DNA of 64,000 nt from assembly GCF_910596095.1 (NCBI RefSeq), contig NC_056540.1, forward strand, positions 13,819,001-13,883,000. The letters run 5' to 3'. Positions within the stretch are counted from its first letter, which is position 1. Every line of letters starts with the position of its first letter. Made by a program: the position numbers and the translations under genes. Under the pieces are notes generated by a model, which saw only the letters and a list, made by a program, of their open reading frames with translations, was not told where the DNA came from and made no database searches. The DNA is from Thunnus maccoyii (Eukaryota > Chordata > Actinopteri > Scombriformes > Scombridae). Below, piece by piece: positions 12,991 to 24,200 of this stretch.

Positions 12991-13419
12991 GCCTTCTTGG
13001 AACCTGGGTAGGAGAGAGTGAAATGAAAATTTGTCCCCCTCCCGGATGCAGACCAAATGATAAGCAATTCTAAGATCCAGTATGGTGAAAACACTGGAAA
13101 CTAGGAGCAGTTCAAAAGCAGATGAAATGAGTGGGAGGGAGTTCCCGTTTTTCACCATAATGTCGTCAAGTCCTCGATAATCAACGCAGGGACACAGGAT
13201 CACATCCTTCTTGTCCACAAAAAAAGAACCTTGCTCCTGCAGGGGATGAAGAAGGACGAATGATGCCAGCTGCCAGAGACTCACTGATGTATTTTTCCAT
13301 GGCCTACCTCTCTGAGATGAGGAAATGGCCGTCAAGAGCGTTGGCCTGAATGGGGGACTCCAGGAGTTTCTGCAGGATGTTGAATTTATGAGCCAATTTA
13401 TAATCCAGAAAGTTGGCAT
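12985..13419 (-). pseudogene. gypsy reverse transcriptase remnant
   Basis: [13 protein letters not shown], then [10 protein letters not shown] and [21 protein letters not shown], match the first RT blocks of Ty3/gypsy elements. The catalytic YxDD block and RNase H are missing: the sequence runs from the REGD block to the [14 protein letters not shown] block, which normally lies after RNase H, through a deletion near 13030-13040. Confidence 0.88.
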
Positions 13420-14241
13420 CTACCCTGAGTTGATGAAGAATGACATGGGGTGTGTGTGTGTGGCCATCCAGGAGGAACTGCACATGGATTAATGGTCAAG
13501 AGGGCATTTCAGCAAGTCAAGCCTGGCCCATCAGCACCCTCTGGATTACTGATGAGCTTTTTCTTTTACTGGGAAGGAGGTGACCAAGTGTCCCTGTTGG
13601 CCATCATACATGCAGCAATTCTCCATGTGACGCTGACGGTGTTCCTCAGGGGAGAGATGGGTCATTCCTAGCTGCATCAATATGAATAGTCAGTTCAATG
13701 AGAGCATCTAGCTTGCTGGGTAGATGCTGGGTCTTTAATTTTATCAGCCAAGCCATGATAAAAGGCATCATACGGAGAGGGAGACTTCCACTTACTTTCA
13801 GTGGTGATTGCCTAGTCATAGTCAGCTACCCGTTGTTCCCCCCGTCACAGGTTAAGCAGCCCCCTCGCTGCCTCCTGGCCCAAAGCTGTGTGATTGAACA
13901 CCTTCCTTAATTCTGCTGAAAACGTCTGAGTCAAAAAAGGTTGGCAGCTGCTGGGCTCACCGGTGTAGCATTCTCGGTGGGATACACAAGGTTCCGGACT
14001 GGAGATGACATGAACAGGAGGACTGGTAGACGATGCAGCAGCCAGCGGTTGACTGAGCAGAGTGAGCTGCTGAATCTGGTCATGAAGAGCCTCCAGATGC
14101 TTGTCATGGCATGCAGAGGATTCCTAGAGAGCCCTCACAATAGCAATGAATTATTGTTTGTGTTGGCATAAAGCACTAGCATGTGCCTCCATCTCTTGTC
14201 TTAAAGTCTCAAGAGTCAGTTCATAACTGGCCAGATTGTTC
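13420..14241 (-). pseudogene. gypsy gag/protease region, unreadable
   Basis: By position this should encode gag and protease in minus orientation. I cannot assemble a clear frame or a CCHC knuckle, so it is strongly decayed. Confidence 0.5.
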
Positions 14242-14696
14242 TGTCACAGTTCAAAGACAAAAGGGACCCAAGAGCATGACTCTGCAGGCAGATGTAAAAA
14301 GTAAAGAGAAAAATACAAGGATACAAAAATCCAGGCAGTGAAACAAAGTTCAAAGGGGTCAGGCCAAGGCAGAATTCAAAATACACAGGCAGGGTCAAAA
14401 CTAAATCAGGTTAAAAAAAACAGGCAGGCAATAATCAGAGGGCTGGAAAGCAAAAGCACATAGCACAAAGACAATCTGGCAGAGAACTAGTGGAAATGGA
14501 CTGGTAAATATACTATGGAGCTAATGAGGGAATGGGGAAAAGGTGAGAGGAGAGGATGAGCAGGTGAGGTGATTCTACCGGCAGGAAAGGCAGGCAGGTG
14601 GGAGTGGCAGGGTCTGAAATGACAGCAGAATTAGAACATATATGTACAAACAACCAAAATGAAAAAATGAGTAGACTGAATTTCAAAACCATGACA
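14242..14696 (-). repeat. gypsy 5' LTR (minus-strand orientation)
   Basis: It is similar over its whole length to 11305-11754, with small indels. The primer-binding region follows inside the element at 14241 downward (GAACAATCTGGCCAG in element sense). Confidence 0.92.
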
Positions 14697-14920
14697 ATAG
14701 TACTTTTGTCCAAAGCACTTTGCAGCTTTTTTGCCGCTCATTCAGCCATTCACACACACACACACACCAATGGCAGCAAGCTACCATGCAAGGTGCTGCC
14801 TGACCATTGCGAGCAATTTGGAGTTCAGTATTTTGCCCAAGGACATTTTGACATGCAGAAAGGAGAAGCTGCGGATTGAACCACCAATCCTGTGATTAGT
14901 AGACAAGCCGCTCAAGTAGA
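14697..14920 (-). mobile_element. tRNA-like SINE, main part, split by the gypsy element
   Basis: Read on the minus strand it has GCGGCTTGTCTACTAATCAC, GGTGGTTCAATCC (B-box-like), TGTCCTTGGGCAAAATACTG, a CA/TG repeat and AAGTGCTTTGGACAAAAGTA. The same body occurs at 54358-54495. The missing tail (CTATATAAATACAGCC in minus sense) is found on the other side of the gypsy element at about 11285-11304. Confidence 0.75.
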
Positions 14921-17904
14921 GGACAGTATGGTCATGGTAACCAATTAGTCAAGGAAGTCAAGGTGTCCAAAACGCATAATTTAAAGAGGGCATGTGTCCC
15001 ATAACTGATCTGTACACATGTTCATTTTACCTGTTGATAATTATAGTTTCTGTAAAGTGCCTGCATCTGCATCTGTATGTGTGCACATGAGTGTTTGTGT
15101 CTTCCTGTCCCCGCAGTTTCACTCTAGCAAGGAAGTCCCACTATGCAGGGTATCGCTCCCAATTTTCTGCGGGGGTTGATGTTGATGACATTCACTGTGA
15201 TTTTGTCATTTCTTCCCCTGAATTCATTTGTAATCTGTTCCATTGGTATTTCCACACATTGGACTTGGCAGAATCAGGCCAGAGTAAGACCCTAAATGTA
15301 CTCCGCGGCTGTAAATTCCCATTGCTCTAACAATGTCCCTGCAGGCTCCTCGTGAAAGAGCACAGTATGTAGGTTTAATCACAGCTCAGAGCACAATGTG
15401 GTTTAAAAAAGGAAAATTGCCCACTTTAACATAAATATCTATGAATTTTTTTTTTACCAAAAGTGACACCAATGGGAAAATTGGGCCCCTGTATTTGTGG
15501 CACTAGAATGTAAAGATTATTGCTGTTAACCTCTTAAAAAAAATCATAAATGTGGAAAAACTAGTTTGAGCTGTTGTAACATTTTCTCAAGCTCTAAGCA
15601 TTTGCAAATGACTGTAAATCTGTCTTTTTTGACAATTGACAGTGTACTGTAGCATAATCCTGGGAATACCCTTTCTTGCCGTCATGATTAACAAATATAC
15701 AAATCACAAAAGATGTGAACCTCAGGAGAAAGATCGTAAGTCCCGTTGTTAGTCAGCCACATTTCCATTAATTTCCGAGTGTTCCCGAGTGTATTAAACT
15801 CAGAAATGTCAGTCATCTAAAATTAGATGAGTGAGCAGAAAAACATGTTGGTCTCAGATATTTATGGAGATGTGCTGCAGGCAACAAGACCTCTCCCAGT
15901 AGAGTTTGGATATTTTTTCAGATGAAAGAGATAAATTGCATATTTCATCTTTCTATTCCAGTTGTCGAGCTCGGCAGAAATGATCCAGTGCCTTGATGTA
16001 TAGTTCCAGACATCTTCCATGTTACACAATAACAACAGTTATCACCTTGGATTTATAATGTACGAGGAAAGTAAACTACAGTCTCTTTCAAACCTCATAT
16101 AATACTGTTTAATCCTTATATGTATTGTATGAAAGGTTAAATCCTGTTTGCTTGGTTTTTACATCATGCCTCCATTATTCTGTGTGTGAATAACAGTCTT
16201 TTCTTGTCGCCTAATATCTGATAAGCTGGGTAATTCTTCCACTTTTGATTCCACACAGGCTTTGCGGTTATTTTCTAATACAAAGGCTGTAATCATGCTG
16301 TCAGACCTGTCTCATGTTAAAGAAAGCTGTTGTGGGAAATGCAAGGCCTGCAGGCAACCCTGCCAGATAATTGAGGGCGGTTAGCGGTGGCAGTGATGTT
16401 CTTTGATTGAAGATTTAATGTTACTTTGCATCCAAGAAGAGGAAGTTGGGTATCGACTGTCTATAAAGACTGTAAGGCTGACTGTAGGCCAGGGCCAGGA
16501 TCTGAGGCTATTGATCTGTGGGGAAAGCAGGTTCAGATGGTTCTGTGGGATAGGCCACAAAGGTCAACTGGGCCAGGCCAGGCCAGGCTACGGCTTGATG
16601 TTGTGTATATTTGATATGCAAAAACAGATTCATTGAATTTCATTGGGCTATTAGGATTCTGATCATGCTAAGTGCTAGGTGAAATGCCATCCAAAGCGGA
16701 TCTGGTTTTTAAAGACAGGAAGAGGGGCATTGGATTTCAAACTGAGAGATTTCATGCTGTGCCCCTATTCAATGTGGGCTGGGAGGAAGAGATATGGGTC
16801 CGGGTGCAGAGAGGAGGAGAGGAAGAATGGCCACTATATCCCTGACAAATTCATTATGTTACAGTCCCCTTCCAGGTTTTTGCTATTTTATTCTCTACTG
16901 AGGCATTAAGAATCTAACGGCCTTTTTATATGAGCTACTGGAGGTAGTTTCACATCCAAACTCATATCTCTTCTTAGTCTGAAGCTAAATACAGACTGTT
17001 AAGACCTACATTTTTTAACTTTCTATTTCTGTCACATACGGATCTGATGTCTTTTTGACCAGGATCATAGGTTTCGGTTTAAATATTTGCCTTAGCTGAC
17101 AAAGGTAGAAGGGTTTTAAGTCTCATATAGAGCAAACTAGATCACCAAATCAAAAAGCTTTTTCCTTTGAACTTGTGTTGGAGGACACTCGCTGTCCCAA
17201 GAGAGAGGCAGTTTTTCATCTATCATTACTCAGGCTGTTTTAGGGGTTGCAGCGGTGTGGTGCCCAAGCCTCGCTCCTTACGGATGCGATGTGGCGACAC
17301 TGCAGAAATCTTTTCGCTAAAAATAGTGCTCACCATAAATGGTGCTTGTGATACACAGCTATGGTTTTCTCTTCCCATTCCCAGGAGATCCTCTCAAGAG
17401 GATAAGAGACACATTAAAATCTCAACAAGAAGGGATCTGTTTCACTTCTTAAATGAAGCCAGATTTGTGTGTGTGGTTTGCTGATGGTGGGGTGACCACA
17501 ACGAGGCAAAATGGTTCCAGCCCAGTGGAGCATCTGTATCCGGAAAATCATAATGATTCAGGGAAAAAATCTCTAACTAAGCTATTGTGATCATGTCTGA
17601 CTAGGGAATGCAGCTTTCACTAAAAGGAAGGAAAATTCCAGTATTTTTTTAAACTGGGTCTTGTTTTCATACTTTTGGCCATTCTGAGTAAAGGGGTCAT
17701 GCTAATTTTTCATTTGTCACCTACCAGTACTAGATTTTTATCACCTTTAGCAAGCCAGTTAGATTAATGTTGACTCCGCGAGCATAAAAACACTATGTCC
17801 AGCTGACTTTTTTCATATTTCCAGCAGTCTAATTTCAAAACAAAACACTCTAAAAATAAAAATAAATCAAATAATTGTTCTTGCATTGCATTGTAGAGCT
17901 AGTT
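14921..17904. other. non-coding DNA downstream of kctd16
   Basis: No gene, clear repeat or regulatory site recognised. Frames of up to 105 codons have no domain. Confidence 0.6.
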
Positions 17905-18125
17905 CTATAGGATTATACACTCGCCGAGCACTTAATTATGAACACCTGTGCAATCTAATGCAAGCCAATACAACAGCTCTGCCATAAATTCTACTTTTAC
18001 GAAGCTTATACATCTTCAGTTTTTTTGGACATTGTCAGAAGATGATAATTCAACTTTATGTTTTCTGGAGTGCATTATATTGAAAAGTGTTCCTAATATT
18101 TTGTCCACCCCATTAACATTTTAAC
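17905..18125. repeat. possible DNA-transposon remnant
   Basis: ATTATACACTCGCCGAGCAC and TATGAACACCTGTGCAATCT at the left, with GTTCCTAATATTTTGTCCAC at the right, resemble the ends of a common fish element whose termini read CACT...GGAACACC. A much shorter relative lies near 6030-6150. Confidence 0.45.
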
Positions 18126-18330
18126 ATAACCCTGTTTGGCTGCTGAGCTTAGTACATACTTGGACATGCAACAAAGGGGTTAGATTTATGCTTTATTGTT
18201 TGTAATTTCCAACAGTTTCCACTCTTGACATTACAGGCTTTTAGAATAAACCATTGCATTAGCAAATGTAACGCTACCTCTAACGTTACCCTACACTCTA
18301 GCACCAGCTTCCACACAATGAGGAAACACA

Positions 18331-19120
18331 GCCTGGTTGCCAGAATAAAACGTTGGCAGTTTACATTTCTGCAAACCACAGAAACGATGAATATCTACGT
18401 TTCACCACGTGAAATACGTAGCATATTAACATTTCAACAATACATATCATATCAAAATGTCAACAAAACGTATCATCTCAACGTTTCTACAATACATATC
18501 ATATCAAAATGTCAACAAAACATATCATATCAACATTTCATCAAAACGTATCATATCAACATTTCCAAAATACGTATCATCTCAACATTTCTCAAGTGAC
18601 GTGGTTCACATGCAATCTATATGAGCTGATCTTTCCTACTAAGAGGAGGAGGGGCTGGTGGATGGTTAGTAACTTTCTTGGCAGCAAGTTGGAAGTCAGC
18701 AGAGAGTACAGTTCGAGACCACTTCAAAACCAATGCCCACTTCCCGTTTCAACCGACAAAAGCAGGTGTTTTTAGCGAGATGTCAGGACATTTGCAGCCA
18801 TTTTTCTGGCGAGAAAACTGGGTGTTTTTAGTGAGACATCGGCTGTTTTTTTTTTTTATTTTATTTTATTTTATCCCAAACCATGATCTTTCCCTAACCC
18901 TAACCAAGTGGTCTTTGTGCCTAAACCTAACCAGACCTTAACCACAGCGTTGTCACACCACAAAACATCATTATTCAATGAGAAGAGATGTTAATATGCT
19001 ACGTTTGTAGAAGTGTTGAGATGATACGTATTTCACGTGTTGAAATATATATATTCAACGTTTCTGTGGTTTGCAGAAACATTCAATGCCAACGTTTTCT
19101 TCTGGCGATTGGGTTGGGAA
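18331..19120. mobile_element. inverted-repeat element with internal 26-bp tandem array
   Basis: The left arm (18331-18430) and right arm (about 18990-19120) are inverted: GTTTACATTTCTGCAAACCA, CACGTGAAATACGTAGCATA and ATTAAC pair with GTTAATATGCTACG, GTATTTCACGTG and TGGTTTGCAGAAAC. Between them lie six 26-bp units (18435-18590) and a block with CTAAACCTAACCAGACCTTA seen in other fish repeats. No transposase. Confidence 0.7.
18435..18590 (+). repeat. six 26-bp tandem units
   Basis: The units follow CAACAAAACGTATCATATCAACATTT with a few changes each. Neighbouring units differ at a handful of positions, so the array is old. Confidence 0.9.
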
Positions 19121-20318
19121 ACACTATGCACAGTGAATGTGTGAATGTGAACAGCAGCTTTTTTTAAAATGTAATATGCATCCCCACAAAATGCTAGCTA
19201 GCTTAGTTAGCTAATGAAATGCTCCTTGGCCTTGGAATTAACACTGCAGCTTACATTTTAGCAGATAAAGTCTCTGTTTAACCCATTTCTCACACCTCCG
19301 CTTTAGTATTTTTGGTTTTAGAAAAGAAAGATACCAATCTCCAAACTCTTTGGATGCTGAGTACTGCTTGCTATTTACTACCGCTGTATGAGCACCATTT
19401 CAACATGCATGTTGTGAAATCCAAAGCTTGACAGACCTGCCCTATTGTTTACAGTTGCTAAGCTATGATTGGGCAATCACTGATTCAAGGTGGGATTTTG
19501 CCAACAGTCAAATGTGAGAATAACCAGGTTGAAAAACACCTGCATTTTCCTTTAAATCTAAATGTATTGAAGGTCACAATAAGGTCCACTATGAATAAAT
19601 ACAATTCTCACCCATTTATTAGCTTTTTTGCACACTTACAATCAATGATTAGACAAATATCCATTGGTATTATATACTGTACCTACACAACATCGTCTAT
19701 CCAACACATAATGACATTAGACAAAAAAGTTTTACAATGGCAAACAGATCTAGGCAGTGCTTTCCTCACTGAAGTCAGTCTCAGTCATAACACAGCATTT
19801 TACCCATCACACAAAACAGTGAAATGAAAGTTTGTTTGATATTGCATAATTATGCTAAGGGTGAAATGACATGCAGTGCCATTATCAAAGCCTACTATAA
19901 GTATATGTGTTATCAGTGGAGTATAGTGATATTCCATTGCTAACTCACAGCATCATCTGGGTACATCCATTTAATTAAAAACAGCTATTGTGGGCAATTG
20001 CACATACAGAATGTGACAGGTTGATGAATTGAAATGATGTTGCCCCTGAGGTTGCTTTGTTGCTTCAACTAGTGATATAGTAGCCTTTAGCACATCTGGC
20101 TCACAGCTCTCTGAAGTGAGAACAGGTTAGTGATGTAAGCCCAGGAGTAACCTGATTTACACATGTGCATATCATACACAACACTGTGCATACTTTACAA
20201 ACCAATGACTGCCTTGTACTATGTGTGCTCCGCTAGTCATGCTGGCGGGGAGGTGGCCATAGTTTTTTTTTTCTTGTACATTATGTGTCATAGAGGGTGC
20301 AGTCTATTGTCTACGCAG
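19121..20318. other. non-coding DNA, possible kctd16 3' UTR
   Basis: No gene recognised. It may be transcribed as part of kctd16 if the candidate signal at 19615 is used. Confidence 0.5.
19615..19620 (-). other. candidate kctd16 polyadenylation signal
   Basis: TTTATT on the plus strand reads AATAAA on the kctd16 strand, about 1.15 kb past the stop codon. It is only a candidate; I did not score all alternatives, and brain-expressed KCTD genes often have long 3' UTRs. Confidence 0.25.
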
Positions 20319-20698
20319 TTTAAAGGACCACTGTGTAAGATTTAGTGGAATCTAGCAATGAGATTGCAGATTGCAACCAAATGAATACAGCTTCCCTTCC
20401 AAGCATGTAGGAAAACCTACAATGGCCACAAAACGCAAAAGACCCTCTCTAGAGCCATTGTTTGGTTTGTCCATTCTGGGCTACTGTAGAAACATGGCGG
20501 TGCAACATAGCAGCCTCCGTGGAAGAGGGCACACTCCCTATATAAATATAAAGGGCTCATTCCAAGCTAACGCAAAGACAACAACTCTTATTTTCAGCTG
20601 ATTATACACTACTTAAAACATACTTATGAGTATTATATTCCATTTCTGCCCAGTCTGTTCCGCTAGATGCCACTAAATTCTACACACTGCACCTTTAA
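20319..20698. mobile_element. MITE with TTAA ends, piggyBac-like, next to kctd16 stop
   Basis: The ends are inverted copies: TTAAAGGACCACTGTGTAAG on the left and CTACACACTGCACCTTTAA on the right, with the further inner match GATTTAGTGG / CCACTAAATT. TTAA occurs at both ends (20319-20322 and 20695-20698), as expected for the TTAA target duplication of piggyBac-type elements. The 380-bp body has no transposase. It starts 75 bp beyond the kctd16 stop codon and so is probably transcribed in that gene's 3' UTR. Confidence 0.75.
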
Positions 20699-20773
20699 TA
20701 CTTTTCATGGATGGTGACATGATACTGCCATCTCTCTTTTTTCTTCTGTTCTCTTCTCTCCACTCACTCATTT

Positions 20774-21225
20774 TTAGAGACGGTACTTTCTCAAGAGCTC
20801 TGATTGCCACATGTACTTCCTCTCCGGAAAGCGATCAGGAATCCTAATGCGACGGAAGTCCTGGATACATTTCTCCAGTTCTTGCTCAGGGGTCAGCTTC
20901 TCCTTGTTTGCTTTCCTCTTTGCAGCCTCTCGTTCCCGGACCCCGAAGGTTCTCACACGGAGCATGTCAGTTTTGCGGCGCATCTCTGCCTGCTGCATTA
21001 TGTGAGATGGTCCTTTATGCATGGGACGGTCCAGAGTCTGGACGTTGGGGCGCCGGCTCACGGGGCCACAGATCACGGTTCCTTGAGGGGAGCTGGCCTC
21101 TGACTGGGTCTCAGAGCAGGAAGTGGAGAGCTCGTTGAAGGAAGTGCCACTCTCCCCCTCACGCTCACTTTTGTGGCTCTTGCAACAGCAGTCGCAGTGG
21201 GAGGACGACCACCGAGAGGGCCCAC
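20774..21225 (-). CDS. kctd16: kctd16 last coding exon (H2 region, C terminus)
   Basis: The exon has 452 nt. The acceptor TTTTCCAG (AG at 21227-21226) opens an exon whose first two bases complete a CGT arginine codon, followed by GPSRWSSSH and the cysteine cluster CDCCCK. The TAA stop is at 20776-20774. A GT-rich tract (transcript sense) lies directly before the acceptor. In KCTD8 and KCTD16 the region encoded here is the H2 domain, thought to limit receptor desensitisation (family knowledge). Confidence 0.95.
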
Positions 21226-24200
21226 CTGGAAAACACACACACACAGAGACACACACACATACACACACTTGTTTTCAGTTGTTTTGACCACATGCAATAA
21301 ATTTTCTGTTGCAGCAAAACCTTCTTTCATGCAGAACGGCACTGTAAACTAATATCCCAGCTATCTGTGTGGTGACAGATTCCAGCAGTAATCAAAAGGA
21401 ACCGTTGCACTGATCAAGCAAATGCTGACAAATGCCTACAAAGCAATTTCAATGTCATACAGATATCTTTAAATGAATATCAGATGAATGTGTGTGGTGA
21501 TGTGTGTGGGGGGTATTTAGGGGGCTGCAGATGTAAGAACATGTAAGTTATTGCTTTTGACATTTAATTGCTGAATCTCAAAGAGCTGGTGGGCTGTACG
21601 TATTGCTTCCTCTGATAAGGAGAACCCCAAAGCTCAGTAGAGTCAGTACAGCTCCCTAAAAGACCTTTTTTTATTTCCCAAGGCAAAGTTTGTCTCTGAG
21701 CCAAAGCAATCTGCTTTGCCTTCGCAGTTTCTTATTAGAACTGTAACTCGGCTGCTTTGTATTAAGCAGGTGCTGTATTATTTTCTGTTTTCAAGTCGCT
21801 CAGTCAAATAAGTTGAGGAACGCGTTTTCTACCTTTGGGAGTGCAACAAGGTAGAAAAAGCAGGTAAACACAAAGCATAATTTATCTTGGGTGGTAACAG
21901 AACAGGGTTAGTGAATAAGGGAATGAACAGACGCCCTGCAGGTGTCCTGACCTGTCATGAAGACTGGATGAGCAGTGAACCCAATACTAGCAGAAGATTT
22001 TAGTAGTCTTCTTTCCTCCTATACCTACTTCTTGTCTCATCTCACATCCTCCTACACTGCTAATTATGAACTAGAAATACTGTACTGTACTGCCTGCTGG
22101 CTTGTGAAGTGTTCAGGTAAAGACAGTAAACACTGTAGCTGTCATCTCCAGAAATAACCATGAACTATGGTCTCATTTAGATGTACAGGTAGAAATGTAC
22201 AGTTTTGAAAAGTGCTTTGCTCCCTGTAATATAAACAGCAGCTTATGAGATAAACTCATGCACACATACTCTAAAAACCTCTTAATGGCTTTTTCCAATG
22301 TGATGATACAGACTCAATAGCAATAATATCTCAGAGGGAGCAATGATTTGTCCATTACCTCCTTCCAGTGCATGCACCAATTTACACTGAGCAGAGTTCG
22401 AGGGGGATTTTAACCTTTCTGTGTACACTGTAATAATGACCTTATCTCTGGTGCAATGATTGCATTGAGCTGATAGTGCGAGAGTCACTAACAGCTTTTT
22501 AATGGCTAATCCATGAGTAAAGAGGCCAATCAGCGCACCAATTTCCCCCCGCAGAAAATTAATCTTTCTGAATCCAGCAGACAAGCAGCACCAGGCAAAT
22601 GCATCCATTTGCCTGGTGCAAATGCACGAGTGATGAGGATGAAGAGGAAGGAGGCTGAGCATTGTTTCTAAATGGATGGATGCTGTAGTCCAGAGGGGAA
22701 CCCGTTTAGGAAACTAGCCAACACCCAATAATAGCATCATAAAATTTTCAGGCCATGCAGGGGAATGAATTATATTAAAGCCACTGACAGGTTGGGAAGC
22801 ACCTGAGCTGTCGTTCTGTTTTATCCAACAATTTGTCTAAGTGGAGCCTGGACATGGAAATGACTGTTGCCAAATGACGCAAAAGCAAATATGTGTGTTT
22901 AAAAATTCAGCCACAAACTGCATGTTTTGGACGAAGTGGTGTGATGTCGAGCTTTGATGTCCCCCTTCAGAGCCAAGACAGGAAATGACTAAGAGTCTTG
23001 TCAGGAAGCACAGTCATACTCGGGTACGTTTAAACAAGTGGGTGTGTATAATACACTTTGGTATCTTTTCAGGGAAGCTATTGATTGCGATGTGTTTTTC
23101 TCAGATCCATAGCCTGTCTAAGAGATCATATTCCAACCACATTAAAAGACTGGAGGCTGGTCTTCAGACCAAACTCAGGCTGTGTCTGCACTTCTCATAA
23201 ATAACACAGAGAGAGGGAGTCGACTTCTGCAGCACAGAGGCCGACGTGTCACACAGGGTATCCTCAAACTCCTCTCCATTTCGAATGAAAGCAGGAATGT
23301 TTGTCCTCATGCCTGAGAAAGGTTGGAGTTTTACGGATATTCAGCTGCCTGGATGTTAGATTCAAATGACACGTTTTATCCATTTAAAGGTTTGAAATGG
23401 CAGGAAAGTAGGACATGATGTGGACTGAAGGCAGAGTGCTCTGACAAACTTAGATGTAAATGTCAGTGAATTTCTCGCCAGACATTAGTGTGTTTGTTTG
23501 TTTTTTTTAAATCTTTTTTTATTTTTTTCATCATTTTTTCTAAACTGACTCATCAGGGTGTCTGATGCTTACTGCTTTAACGGCTGAGCAGCTCTGAGCT
23601 TCAGTCGTGTAATCTGAGAGAGGCTCAGCGCTATCATATGCTCCAAGTTGAGAGGCAAAAATAAATAAAGAGGAACAAGAAAGATTCATCACTCAGCAGT
23701 TTCATGACCAGGGGGTTATTTATTTCATGTTCAAACTTGAATGACCCAAAGCTGTCTGCTTCTCAAATTTGAATCTCAGCGGTGATGTGAACTGTGCCCT
23801 CGCTCTAAATAAATGAAAACAAGTGTTGAACACAAAGCAGCATTTTAGATCCAAGCTGCCTGAGTCACACAAAAACTCACTCAACTTCTGAATTTCTGAA
23901 ATAAACATGAGTTCATGAGTTTCATTATTGTCTCTTATTTGCTGAAACACAGCTGTATCCTATGAGGCTGAGTGGTGTGAATCATCTTCAAATGCTTCAG
24001 TTGCTGCATGGTTCTAGTATATTTTCTGGCCAGAATTTTAGTAGTGAAACAAACAAAACAGAGAGGAATCTAGCACCCCGGTTTTTAGTTTGGTGCAAAG
24101 CTGTATGTATTAGCAGTAATTTTGTCTGACAGGTTAAATATGCATATTCATCCAGCCAGTCAGCGAGTTAAGCTTACATGAGCAGAGACGCTCTGATCTT

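Larger units (their letters stand above)
11305..14696 (-). mobile_element. Ty3/gypsy chromovirus LTR retrotransposon, decayed
   Basis: Two LTRs of about 450 bp, both with TG...CA ends (TGTCAC ... ATGACA in plus sense), enclose remnants of pol in minus orientation: reverse transcriptase near 13100-13420, integrase near 12350-12990 and a chromodomain near 11770-12030. The polypurine tract reads CTTGAGGGGTC just before the 3' LTR. Flanks ATAGC and ATAGT form a 5-bp target duplication with one mismatch. The chromodomain and polypurine tract resemble the fish sushi-type lineage. At 3.4 kb it is shorter than a complete element because of internal deletion, and stops and frameshifts are frequent. 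Confidence 0.93.
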
